Shown here: one piece after another, positions 33,907 through 41,777 of the stretch
Position numbering within the stretch: the stretch's first letter is position 1
Layout of the letters: the number at the start of each line of letters is the position of its first letter
Origin: Leisingera thetidis
GTDB lineage: Bacteria > Pseudomonadota > Alphaproteobacteria > Rhodobacterales > Rhodobacteraceae
Direction of reading: 5' to 3'
Assembly: GCF_025857195.1 (NCBI RefSeq)
Contig: NZ_CP109792.1
Span: forward strand, 1 to 64,000
Length of the DNA stretch: 64,000 bases
Translations under genes and position numbers: made by a program
The notes under the pieces: generated by a model
Told to the model about the DNA's origin: nothing
Seen by the model: only the letters and a program-made list of their open reading frames with translations
Database searches by the model: none

Positions 33907-35927
33907 GTATTTGGGCTGATCGTATCCTGCGGGAGTTTCCCGCAGATCTGTCTCGCTTCTGGATCGCCTTGGATCCGGATGGCCTGCTCTTGGATGAGAC
34001 CATTCTGCTTGGGCTTCGCGAACGCGAATTTGAGGTTCTCCCGTTCGAAGATTCTGTTTCGTTTAGAACCGAGTATGAAGAGCGTTATCGATCCGCATGG
34101 GATGTGGGTCAGAAAGGTACCGCGAAGGCGCTCATCCTGCAGTGGCGGGGCGCGGACATCAATTCCATCCCTTGGGACTACATCAGGGCAGCACGACAAG
34201 TCAGCCTGAGCTTGGCTGATCTTTTTCCCAACCTGAATTATGGTGTCGTCCGCAAGCTCGACTCTGAACACCATGAAGGGCTGTTCCAAGCCTACCAGAA
34301 GCATGTGACGCAGCTGCTCGGTGAGGCTGAGACCAAGAATTTTGTCCTCACGCACATCTTCAGGCTTAGCCCTTATCTGCTGAATCGACCGGAGGATTTC
34401 TGGCGAGAAGCTCTGCGGCTTCACTATCGCGGGGCTGGCCTTCCCAGCCTATTTGCAGACCATGTCGCAACCGTTCTTCGGGACACATCTCTTGGAAGTC
34501 TTCCGATTAGTGAACTGCTCGCCTCAAAACCCTTTATGCTCCGCGCAATACAGGAATCTTGGGCGCGTTTCGTCGCAAAATATGGCGTTGAACCTGATGC
34601 CCGCGGCAGGGATCAGGTGCCGGTCGAAGGCCATGCGTATGACGTGCCCTTTGATCACCCCGACGTAAGGGTGATCATAGATACCATGTTCCTCGAGGGA
34701 GCCCTTCAGCCTATTGAGGCAAGTGTCCGTCCTGAGCACCTTCCCGATTGGATACAGGTTGGTCTGATCTATGACCCTCAGGCACTTGCGCATTTGGTGT
34801 CGGAGGGAGCGAAAAGGAACGCAGCGAGTCTACCCTCGGAGGGGGCGTCGCATCGAGATTGGGTAGAGGCGGCGCGCCGCCTTGGAGAACTCATCTACCG
34901 CTTCAACGAACTGAAAGCGGCGGACGCAGGTAACCTGCAGGGGCAGCTCCAGAGCTTGCAAAGAGAGGCCGATGCCCGCCTCAAGGATTGGGTGTTTCAG
35001 CATTTCGCAGACTTGCCCTCCCTACCCGTCGCAAAAGCGCCGGTGATGGTACATCACGTGCCGCGCTATCTCGCGATGCGCAGGGGCTTTGGCGAAGATC
35101 GAATTGCTCTTCTGGTCTTTGATGGTTTGGCATTGGACCAGTGGGCCCAGATCAGGGACCACCTGTCGACCAAGCTTCCCGACTTTTCCGCCGACGAGGG
35201 CGGCTGCTTTGCGTGGCTGCCGACGCTGACGTCAATCTCTCGCCAGGCACTCTTTTCGGGCCTCAAGCCACGGGAGTTTCAAGGCTCAATGGATTCGACG
35301 GCACAAGAGCCGTCTCTCTGGACGAAGTTCTGGCAAGAAAACGGCCTCCGGAAGCCAGGGGTCGTTTACCAAAAGGGGCTAAAACGTTCCGACCAATTGG
35401 CTCTACTCGAGGACGTACTTTCAAAGCCGACGACCAAGGTCGCGGGCCTTGTCGTTGATATGGTCGATGAAATTGTCCATGGAGCAATGCTTGGGAAACG
35501 CGGGATTGCTGGCCAAATTCGCGAGTGGTGCGATACCGGCTTCATTGAAAAGCTGTTTCTCATGCTTGCTCAGCACGGCTATCATATTTACCTGACTGCG
35601 GACCATGGCAATGTTGATGCCGACGGCATTGGACGGCTCAGCCAGGGCGTTGTCTCCGAGATGAAGGGTGAGCGCGTCAGGGCCTATCGCAGCGCGGACC
35701 TTGCTGCATCCGTTCCGCCCGATATCGATGCATTTCAGTTTGGCGGTCCAGGGCTTCCGTCCGACTTCTTGCCAGTTTACGCGAATGAACGCGGCGCGTT
35801 TGTGCCAAGAGGGAACAAGATCGTTGCTCACGGAGGAATGGCGTTAGAGGAACTGGTTGTGCCGTTTGTGAAGATAAGAATGAAGAAAGAAGAACATGCG
35901 AGCGACAGCACCTCAGATAGGATTTGA
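33903..35927 (+). CDS. pglZ: BREX type 3 alkaline-phosphatase-fold protein PglZ
   Basis: A 674-aa PglZ protein, the signature subunit of BREX. The alkaline-phosphatase-superfamily metal site is visible as ALLVFDGLALDQW (about residue 400) and LTADHGNVDADGIG (about 565), with a late HGGMALEELVVPF (about 650) containing the expected histidine. The N-terminal ~380 residues are helical and BREX-specific. Its enzymatic substrate in BREX is not settled. It overlaps brxHII by four bases and brxA by 32 bases, so the whole BREX block is one operon. Confidence 0.93.
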   Translation: MSIWADRILREFPADLSRFWIALDPDGLLLDETILLGLREREFEVLPFEDSVSFRTEYEERYRSAWDVGQKGTAKALILQWRGADINSIPWDYIRAARQVSLSLADLFPNLNYGVVRKLDSEHHEGLFQAYQKHVTQLLGEAETKNFVLTHIFRLSPYLLNRPEDFWREALRLHYRGAGLPSLFADHVATVLRDTSLGSLPISELLASKPFMLRAIQESWARFVAKYGVEPDARGRDQVPVEGHAYDVPFDHPDVRVIIDTMFLEGALQPIEASVRPEHLPDWIQVGLIYDPQALAHLVSEGAKRNAASLPSEGASHRDWVEAARRLGELIYRFNELKAADAGNLQGQLQSLQREADARLKDWVFQHFADLPSLPVAKAPVMVHHVPRYLAMRRGFGEDRIALLVFDGLALDQWAQIRDHLSTKLPDFSADEGGCFAWLPTLTSISRQALFSGLKPREFQGSMDSTAQEPSLWTKFWQENGLRKPGVVYQKGLKRSDQLALLEDVLSKPTTKVAGLVVDMVDEIVHGAMLGKRGIAGQIREWCDTGFIEKLFLMLAQHGYHIYLTADHGNVDADGIGRLSQGVVSEMKGERVRAYRSADLAASVPPDIDAFQFGGPGLPSDFLPVYANERGAFVPRGNKIVAHGGMALEELVVPFVKIRMKKEEHASDSTSDRI

Positions 35928-36612
35928 CCGCTTCATCCGCCTCGAGTGGGCGAAAAAAGCGCTGGAAGTCAGGGCCGGTCTCGCTGACATCAGCGAGCTC
36001 GATGCTCTGTTGGACGAAGCCCATTCAGGGCCTGCGGCTAGGAAGAAGACCAGAACCGTACTAAACCGCCTTTGGTTGGAGCCGCGAAAGGATCTGGAGC
36101 CTTTTGCTCAACGCGGCGTGGAACTGTTCCAATCGGCACCCTCTACCTCGCCGGCGGCCCTGACATGGGGCATGGCTATCGTGACATATCCCTTCTTCGC
36201 CAAAGTGGCCGAGATCGTTGGCAGATTGACCTCGCTTCAAGGCGACTGCACGACCGCTGAAGTGCATCGTCGGATGGCAGAAATCTATGGCGAACGTGAG
36301 GGGACCAGAAGGATGACCAATATGGTCCTTCAGTCTCAGATAGACTGGGCGCTGCTTGATCGAAGCGACAACGGCAAAACGTTAACCCGGAAGAAAGCCT
36401 GTGCGTTGGAGGGGTCGGACCTCGTTCGTTGGATGACAACCGCCGTTTTGGAAGCTGTAGGTCGTCCTGTCGGACTCGGAACGTTAGAGGCCCAACCTGT
36501 GATTTATCCCTTTGGCCTTGGCGACAATCTTGGCTTTGTCCTCTCATCTGCGTCTGATCTTGACCTGCGCGCGGATAGTGCCGGAAACCAATCTGTCTCG
36601 CTCAGAGAATAG
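35896..36612 (+). CDS. brxA: BREX protein BrxA (DUF1819)
   Basis: A 238-aa DUF1819 protein, mostly helical, with the segments WGMAIVTYPFFAKVAEIVG and RMTNMVLQSQIDWALL typical of BrxA. Structural work on relatives shows a DNA-binding fold. In type 3 BREX brxA is the last gene, as here. The ATG at 35896 lies within pglZ and has AAGAAGAA upstream, consistent with coupling. The gene ends in a hairpin facing the convergent remnant of fic. Confidence 0.88.
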   Translation: MRATAPQIGFDRFIRLEWAKKALEVRAGLADISELDALLDEAHSGPAARKKTRTVLNRLWLEPRKDLEPFAQRGVELFQSAPSTSPAALTWGMAIVTYPFFAKVAEIVGRLTSLQGDCTTAEVHRRMAEIYGEREGTRRMTNMVLQSQIDWALLDRSDNGKTLTRKKACALEGSDLVRWMTTAVLEAVGRPVGLGTLEAQPVIYPFGLGDNLGFVLSSASDLDLRADSAGNQSVSLRE

Positions 36613-36633
36613 GCAACGCCTATGGCGCTGCCT
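36611..36633. terminator. Hairpin between convergent brxA and fic
   Basis: AGGCAACGCC (36611-36620) pairs with GGCGCTGCCT (36624-36633) with one mismatch and a TAT loop. It overlaps the brxA stop and faces the original fic stop at 36648, so it may serve both directions. Confidence 0.55.
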
Positions 36634-36647
36634 CACTTCTACGCAAA

Positions 36648-36805
36648 TCATTGTAGTTGGTTCGACGCCCGTGGATTCAGGTTCAACCAGTACCTCGTAT
36701 GGCGTCGTTCTCCAGTTCGGCTGAGCGCACCTTTCTCGACTAGGTCCTGCAGATCGCGGGTTGCGGTAGCGCGTGAGGTTCCGGTGATCTTGAGATAGTT
36801 GTCGG
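36648..36805 (-). pseudogene. Detached C-terminal end of fic
   Basis: Reading the minus strand from 36805 in the frame of the fic gene gives YLKITGTSRATATRDLQDLV, then EKGALSRTGERRHTRYWLNL and a TGA at 36648. This is the winged-helix tail found at the end of many Fic proteins. It joins perfectly to the upstream fic part (ending SADN at 39627) if the IS66 element and one 8-bp target duplicate are removed. The piece has no start of its own. Confidence 0.85.
36798..36805. repeat. IS66 target site duplication, left copy
   Basis: GTTGTCGG immediately precedes the inverted repeat at 36806 and is identical to 39627-39634 beyond the other end. Eight bases is the normal target duplication for IS66. 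Confidence 0.95.
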
Positions 36806-36820
36806 GTAAGCGCCCGATTT

Positions 36821-37117
36821 TTACCGCAGCGGTTGATTGTTGACGCGGGCGATGATGTCGGGCTCAGCGACGAAGTCTTCGAGGAAGCTGTGCCATGCCT
36901 CAACGGACACTCGTGCTGATGCCAGCATGTCGCGCAATTCGTCGATGCCCTCGTCGGTCAGCGCCGTAATGTAGTCGTCCCGTCCGATGTGGACGCTGAC
37001 GATGTTGCCGTAGGAGAGGTTGTCGTCGTTGCTGACGATGGCCTCGAGAAGTCCAGGATCCTCGCCCAGCAGGCTGGCGACATGGGCGATGGAGCAGACG
37101 TAGGTCGTCGCTGCCAT
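36821..37117 (-). CDS. IS66-associated accessory protein, 98 aa
   Basis: The ATG at 37117 overlaps the tnpC stop (TGATG), so the gene is coupled to tnpC. The product starts MAATTYVCSIAHVASLLGED and has segments NLSYGNIVSVHIG and ITALTDEGIDELRDML. By recollection, similar small proteins accompany some alphaproteobacterial IS66 elements. It has no known role; it stops only 15 bases from the element's end, so it clearly belongs to the element and not to the host fic gene. Confidence 0.75.
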   Translation of the reverse strand: MAATTYVCSIAHVASLLGEDPGLLEAIVSNDDNLSYGNIVSVHIGRDDYITALTDEGIDELRDMLASARVSVEAWHSFLEDFVAEPDIIARVNNQPLR

Positions 37118-38745
37118 CACGCAGCCTCGCTGCGTTTCTGATCTGCCGGCTTCCAGTTCCAAGGGAGTAATTCGGCCAGCCGGTTGACCATGTGATCGTG
37201 GATACGGTCCAAGACATCTGCGAGGTAGGCCTGCGGATCGAGGCCGTTCATCTTTGCCGTCTCGATGACGGTCATGGCGCGGGCGAGCGTTTCACCGCCG
37301 GTATCCGAACCCGCGAATAGCCAGTTCCGCCTGCCAACGCCAATGGGCCGCAGCGCGCGCTCGGCGGGATTGTTGTCGATGGCCACGCGCCCGTCCTCCA
37401 GAAACAGCGTGAATGAAGCCCAGCGGCTCAGCCCGTAGCGGAACGCCTTGGCCAGATCACTCTTACCGGGAATACGGGTGAGCTGCCTTTCGGCCCAGTC
37501 CCGGAACGCATCAACCTTGGGCTTGCTTTCCTTTTGGCGCACGGCCAGCCGCAGTTCGGCAGGCTTGCCGCTGATTTCCCGTTCGATGTCGTAGAGCTTG
37601 CCGATACGGTCGAGCGCCTCGCGCGCGATTGCGGATTTCGTCGCGGTCCAGACATCGTGAAAGTCGCGGCGAAGATGCGCCCAGCACGCGGCCTCCCGGA
37701 ACTGGCTCTTGCCGTCCAGGTCCGCGGCATAGAGCTTGGCATACCCCTTGTAGCCATCAGCCTGGAGAATGCCGCTGGTCTCGCTAAGATGGGCGAGGAC
37801 ATGCTCTTCCTTCCAGTCCGGGGCAAAGTGATAGACCGCACCCGGCGGGGCCGTGCCCGCCCATGGGCGCTGATCCCGGACATAGGCCCAGATCCGGCCT
37901 TTCTTGACGCCCTTTCCGAGCCCCTTGTCGCGGCGGCCGCGATCGAGAACCCGGATGGGCGTGTCATCTGCGTGCAGAAGATTGCTGGCCATGATCTCGG
38001 CCTCGATCTTCTCGATCAGCGGCGCCAGCGTCTTCATTGCCCCGCCGCACCAGTCGACCAGGGTCGTGTCAGGGATGTCTGCCCCCATGCGGGCGAAGAT
38101 CTCGTTCTGACGATACAACGGCACGTGGTCGTCGAACTTCGAGGTCAGCACATAAGCCAGAAGGTTCGGGCCCGCCATGCTCCGTGGGATCGGACGGCTG
38201 GGTGCCGGGCTTTGAACCATACGCTCGCAGCGCCGGCAGGATTTCTTGATACGCGCGATCTCGATGACCTTCAGCTGGGCTGCAATCATGTCGATCAGCT
38301 CGCTGACATCCTCCCCGACCACACGCAGATCGCCCCCGCAATCCGGGCAACTGTCGCCGGGGTCAAGCTCGCGGCGTTCGCGCGGCGTGTCCTGCGACAC
38401 CTTCGGACGGCGGCGCCTCGACTCCCGCGGTTCGGCTGGTTCCGGGGTCTGGTTGTCCGTCTCCGGCTCATCATCGCCCTCCGGCGGCAGTTCATCCGCC
38501 TCGGCGAGCGCAACCTGCAGGTCCTCCAGCGCCAGTTCCAGTTGCTCGATCTCCCGCTCGATCTTTTCCGAACTGGAGCCGAATTTCTGCTTCTGCAATC
38601 TGGCAATCCGGACGCGCAGCGCCTGAACCAGCAGATCATGCGCCCGCAAACTGGCGGACATCTTTTGGTTTTCCGCCTGCAACGCGGCGATCATCGCCTT
38701 CAGAACGGCGGGATCATTGGGGAGAGGCGTGGCTTCTACGGACAT
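37117..38745 (-). CDS. tnpC: IS66 transposase TnpC
   Basis: A 542-aa DDE transposase. It has an N-terminal leucine-zipper-like helix (ALQAENQKMSASLRAHDLL), the zinc-finger region with CPDCGG and CRRCE (about residues 160-195), the catalytic core beginning LLHADDTPIRV (about 265), and the C-terminal box with DGRVAIDNNPAERALRPI (about 470) carrying the final acidic residue, then NWLFAGSDTGGE. The start is uncertain: ATG at 38745 (MSVEATPL) or ATG at 38760. It appears intact. Confidence 0.95.
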   Translation of the reverse strand: MSVEATPLPNDPAVLKAMIAALQAENQKMSASLRAHDLLVQALRVRIARLQKQKFGSSSEKIEREIEQLELALEDLQVALAEADELPPEGDDEPETDNQTPEPAEPRESRRRRPKVSQDTPRERRELDPGDSCPDCGGDLRVVGEDVSELIDMIAAQLKVIEIARIKKSCRRCERMVQSPAPSRPIPRSMAGPNLLAYVLTSKFDDHVPLYRQNEIFARMGADIPDTTLVDWCGGAMKTLAPLIEKIEAEIMASNLLHADDTPIRVLDRGRRDKGLGKGVKKGRIWAYVRDQRPWAGTAPPGAVYHFAPDWKEEHVLAHLSETSGILQADGYKGYAKLYAADLDGKSQFREAACWAHLRRDFHDVWTATKSAIAREALDRIGKLYDIEREISGKPAELRLAVRQKESKPKVDAFRDWAERQLTRIPGKSDLAKAFRYGLSRWASFTLFLEDGRVAIDNNPAERALRPIGVGRRNWLFAGSDTGGETLARAMTVIETAKMNGLDPQAYLADVLDRIHDHMVNRLAELLPWNWKPADQKRSEAA

Positions 38746-38807
38746 GGTGGTGGATACCATTCTCCCAGATCGGACGCCATAAAAACAAACAATTCCAGAG
38801 AGATAAA

Positions 38808-39155
38808 TCAGCCCGTCCGGGCTGGTGGCGCGCCCCAATCCGGCCTGCGCCAGTCGATCCCCTCCCAGAGCATGGCCAATTGAGCGGCGGTCAGACGCAC
38901 GCTGCCATCCGTCGCCGCAGGCCATGGGAAACGACCCTTCTCCAGGACTTTGTAATACAGGCAAAAGCCCTGGCCATCCCAATACAGAAGCTTCACCCTG
39001 TCGCCGCGGCGCCCTCGAAACGCGAACACGGCACCGTTCGATGGCCGCTGCCTCAAGACATCCTGCGCGATCGCTGAAAGCCCCGCGATACCTTTGCGCA
39101 TATCAGTGTGACCGCAGGCCAGGTAAACGCGAATGCCGGTGCCCGGGCCGATCAT
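38808..39155 (-). CDS. tnpB: IS66 accessory protein TnpB
   Basis: A 115-aa IS66 Orf2 protein with the hallmarks VYLACGHTDMRKGIAGLSA and VFAFRGRRGDRVKLLYWDGQGF. TnpB is required for efficient IS66 transposition, though its biochemical role is unclear. The start overlaps the tnpA stop (ATGA, 39152-39155). Confidence 0.96.
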   Translation of the reverse strand: MIGPGTGIRVYLACGHTDMRKGIAGLSAIAQDVLRQRPSNGAVFAFRGRRGDRVKLLYWDGQGFCLYYKVLEKGRFPWPAATDGSVRLTAAQLAMLWEGIDWRRPDWGAPPARTG

Positions 39156-39523
39156 GCCGCCTCCACCGCCTGGATCAAACGGGTCAGCACCGCCGCATCC
39201 ACATGGGCATCGACCCGCAAGCTGCGACCATTGCGCAGAACCACCTCAATCAACGCCAAGCTCGCTTCAGGGGCGCACGCTTCCGGCGGTTCCGGCGGCG
39301 ACGTAATATCGACGGGCAGGAATAGCGTCGCGTCGTCTGGCGTCAGAAGCCCCTTCCTCCTCAGCTCGTATCGCCAGGCATAGATCTGCTGCCGCCTGAT
39401 CTCGTGGCGCTGTGCGACCTGCGACACGGTCGCGCCGTTCACCCCGACCGAAAGCACAATCGCCAACTTCTCGTCGTCACTCCAGCGGCGCCGACGCTCC
39501 AAGCCAAGAATTTCGCCCCGCAC
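39152..39523 (-). CDS. tnpA: IS66 accessory protein TnpA (Orf1)
   Basis: A helix-turn-helix protein of IS66 with RRRRWSDDEKLAIVLSVGV and VSQVAQRHEIRRQQIYAWRY, followed by a variable tail. I prefer GTG at 39523 because AGGGAGG lies about six bases upstream; an ATG at 39553 is in frame but lacks a site and lies within the GACGTC repeats. The gene reads in the same direction as fic, whose truncated frame runs into its start, so fic transcription may also feed the element. Confidence 0.9.
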   Translation of the reverse strand: MRGEILGLERRRRWSDDEKLAIVLSVGVNGATVSQVAQRHEIRRQQIYAWRYELRRKGLLTPDDATLFLPVDITSPPEPPEACAPEASLALIEVVLRNGRSLRVDAHVDAAVLTRLIQAVEAA

Positions 39524-39545
39524 AGCTGCCTCCCTCCCTGTAGGA

Positions 39546-39575
39546 GACGTCATTAAAGACGTCTTTATGGACGTC
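39546..39575 (-). repeat. Three GACGTC palindromes at 12-bp spacing
   Basis: GACGTC occurs at 39546-39551, 39558-39563 and 39570-39575, exactly 12 bp apart, the middle one within the 12-bp palindrome AAAGACGTCTTT. The array lies between the element's end and tnpA, so it may be an operator or promoter element of the IS. Confidence 0.5.
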
Positions 39576-39626
39576 TCTTAGCAATCTCCAGGACACACGA
39601 GCAGGCGGTTCAAATCGGGCGGTTAC

Positions 39627-39634
39627 GTTGTCGG
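39627..39634. repeat. IS66 target site duplication, right copy
   Basis: GTTGTCGG directly adjoins the end of the element at 39626 and equals 36798-36805. On the minus strand it encodes part of SADN of Fic. Confidence 0.95.
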
Positions 39635-40602
39635 CGCTGAGGCCGCCTTTGAAACCGCCAGGGCCTTCCCGAAATATTCGAGCGATGGCCTTGGCCTGGC
39701 GTTCGTTCAAGTGGTCTCTGTGACGATCGTAGAAGTGTGCCTTGCTGATGAAGAAGCCGACGCGGTCGAGTGTTGCCTGTTGGGCCTTCAAGACAACTTC
39801 TGCGAACCAGACGAGCCAATCGGTCACGTCGAGTGTTTTTTGATGCTGCTCGAGCTGATCGTAGTATCCCTTGCGCTCCTTCTCGATGGTGAAGGCGAGC
39901 GAGATGAGGGTCGGCTGGCCAATGTTCTGCGCCAGCGACTTTTCAGCGAGGGCGCGACCCAAGCGGCCGTTGCCGTCTTCGAATGGGTGGATACTCTCGA
40001 AATAGAGGTGGCTTAGCCCTGCGCGCGTCAGCGCTGGAAGCGGCTCTGCTCCCCCCGGCCCGGTCTTGTTGAACCAATCCGCGTATCGCTCCATCTCGGG
40101 CATGACCCGCTCCGAGGGCGGCGCTTCGAAATGGATCGTGGGCCGGTCAAGGCGGCCGGAAACGATTTGCATCGCCTCGGCGTGGTGTCGGTAGGCCCCG
40201 ATGGTTTCCAACCGACGGTCATGGGACAGGAGCATCCGATGCCAGCGGTACAATGTCTCATGGGTCAGCGGCTCTGCAAAACTGGAATAGACGTCGACCA
40301 TCATTTCCGCGACGCCCTGTTCGCGCGGTTTGGCAGGGTAGCTGTCCGGATCGAGGCCCAGATGGCGGCGCAGCGAAGACTGGACACTGAGCCGATCGAG
40401 GATTTCACCCTCGATGGCGCTCGTCTGCATCGCTTCCTCGCTGAGCAGTTCGATGCGGAGTTGCTCGCGTTCCGGCTGGCTGACATGATGGACCGCGCCG
40501 AGGATTTCTCCGGACGACAGCAGGAACGTCTGCTCAAACGGCTCCAGAGCGGAGGCGTCATACCGGAAATCCGGCCAATCGGGCAGCGTCCAGTTCCAAG
40601 CC

Positions 40603-40633
40603 ATGAGTTATAGACATCCTTTCTATAACTCAT
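40603..40633 (-). promoter_or_regulatory. fic: Inverted repeat over the fic start, likely operator
   Basis: ATGAGTTATAG (40603-40613) and CTATAACTCAT (40623-40633) form a perfect 11-bp inverted repeat with a 9-base spacer. On the minus strand the spacer is AAAGGATGT, containing the AAAGGA ribosome binding site, and the repeat overlaps the fic start codon. It could be a repressor site, perhaps for Fic's own winged helix, or an mRNA hairpin. Confidence 0.6.
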
Positions 40634-40724
40634 ATCTAGACCACTTCTGAGGCATAGAAGTCAACTCTATCGCTCAAAGGACCTGCGGGATGGGGTGACC
40701 CACAAACCGACGCGAGGCCTTGAG

Positions 40725-40964
40725 CTAGGCCTTTTCAAGGTGCGTCAGATCTTGCTGCCGCGGTCTGGGGGTCTTCGGATCGACTGGGTTCTGTTCCGGC
40801 GCTTGAATGAATGGTTCATAGCGAACGTTCGCCATGGCGCGGTCGAACCAGGCAGGCTGCACGTCGCCATTGTTCCATTGGTAAAGGTAGCCAACCAGAT
40901 TTTCAGATGTCTTGCAGAGGATGCGCATGATCGGTTCGCCAGTCAGGCGGGGCTTCGTATTCAT
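40725..40964 (-). CDS. Small hypothetical protein, 79 aa
   Basis: The ATG at 40964 follows TTTAGGAGGAACGCATT, a strong ribosome binding site, which supports a real gene. The product, MNTKPRLTGEPIMRIL..., includes the segments LVGYLYQWNNGDVQPAWFDR and ANVRYEPFIQAPEQN and ends in a basic tail. It has no recognised domain. It lies between fic and virC2 on the same strand as the virC genes. Confidence 0.6.
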   Translation of the reverse strand: MNTKPRLTGEPIMRILCKTSENLVGYLYQWNNGDVQPAWFDRAMANVRYEPFIQAPEQNPVDPKTPRPRQQDLTHLEKA

Positions 40965-41104
40965 AATGCGTTCCTCCTAAATGGACCTCGCAACTCGTCA
41001 CTACTGAGGTCTGAAAATCTATATGACGCTCATTAGCGCCACGTTTTCCGCAACTGCAAGGCGAGCTTCCGCCGTTGGGCGAAAATCCACCGGCGAAATG
41101 CAAG

Positions 41105-41767
41105 TTATCTTTTCAGATAGGTCTCTTGCGGTGTGTGCTGCTCATGCGGCGATGCAGCACGAGCAGCAATTTCTTCCAAGATCTTGTCGATCTCGCCCCA
41201 TATGCGTGGTTCCACTTGGCCGCGGATCAGGGCCCATTTACTCAAGACGTCGAGGGGGTCGTGGTCTCGGAGGAGGACACCCAGGCTGGCCGCATCGACT
41301 GCTAGAGATGTACGGGCCTGCCACTGCGTGTTGCGAGTGCGTCGCTCCTCCGCGACTGGGGCGAAGACCGGCGACAGTTGCCAGCCTTTGACTGCACGGC
41401 GCAGGGCGGCACGCACCACATGTGCAGGCTCAACACCACAAGTTTCCAGCGCTGCTTCCTGTCGTTCGAGTGCGTTGACCCTGATGTCGATCTTCCGGGT
41501 CGGGCTCAAAGCGCGCGCCGATACGGGAGCTCTCAGGCTGGTATGCGGGTCAGAGCTTTCCGCGGTGACTTGGTGCAGCGCCACGGCACTTTCCGGCGCA
41601 CGCTCCGACTCGTGCCGATCAGCGCCAACGTCAGCGACTGGGGTGCCTGTCTTTGTTGCTGTGACTTGTGCCTCATCTTCCTTCCCGGGAACCTCGCGGT
41701 CACCCTGTTGCAGGGTCGCGGCGTAGGCTGGGTCGGGCCTGGTGATGGTCGGGATCTTCTTGCGCAA
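41105..41767 (-). CDS. virC2: VirC2-like relaxosome accessory protein
   Basis: The protein follows VirC1 and shows the VirC2 core of two ribbon-helix-helix units: RKIDIRVNALERQEAALETC with EPAHVVRAALRRAVKGW, and a second region through TSLAVDAASLGVLLRDHDPL to the C-terminus. The N-terminal ~90 residues are a disordered, charged linker. In Agrobacterium, VirC2 binds the overdrive next to the border and boosts transfer. The start is uncertain: TTG at 41767 has GAGGA upstream and begins just after the virC1 stop, whereas ATG starts up to 41845 would lie within virC1. Confidence 0.75.
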   Translation of the reverse strand: MRKKIPTITRPDPAYAATLQQGDREVPGKEDEAQVTATKTGTPVADVGADRHESERAPESAVALHQVTAESSDPHTSLRAPVSARALSPTRKIDIRVNALERQEAALETCGVEPAHVVRAALRRAVKGWQLSPVFAPVAEERRTRNTQWQARTSLAVDAASLGVLLRDHDPLDVLSKWALIRGQVEPRIWGEIDKILEEIAARAASPHEQHTPQETYLKR

Positions 41768-41777
41768 TCGACTGTCC

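Larger units (their letters stand above)
36806..39626 (-). mobile_element. Complete IS66-family insertion sequence (2821 bp)
   Basis: The element carries tnpA, tnpB and tnpC on the minus strand plus an accessory gene. Its ends are imperfect inverted repeats starting GTAAGCGCCCGATTT at 36806 and, on the other strand, GTAACCGCCCGATTT at 39626; about 19 of the first 22 positions match. It is flanked by the 8-bp duplication GTTGTCGG and sits within the fic gene. All three IS66 genes are open, so the element looks recent and possibly active. Confidence 0.95.
39477..40604 (-). pseudogene. fic: Fic-domain AMP-transferase gene truncated by IS66
   Basis: From the ATG at 40604 the first 326 codons are normal fic: an N-terminal domain with the inhibitory-helix motif TSAIEGE (about residue 62) and the catalytic loop HPFEDGNGRLGR (about 209), so this is a class II self-inhibited Fic protein that would transfer AMP from ATP to a target. 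After SADN (39627) the frame enters the IS and adds ~49 unrelated residues. The original winged-helix tail is stranded at 36648-36805. The catalytic core is intact, so a protein lacking only its probable DNA-binding tail may still be made. Confidence 0.88.

Noticed and set aside
37534..38883. Long open frame of 449 codons on the plus strand
   Set aside because: It is the antisense shadow of the IS66 tnpC gene; composition is arginine- and leucine-rich and no domain is recognisable.
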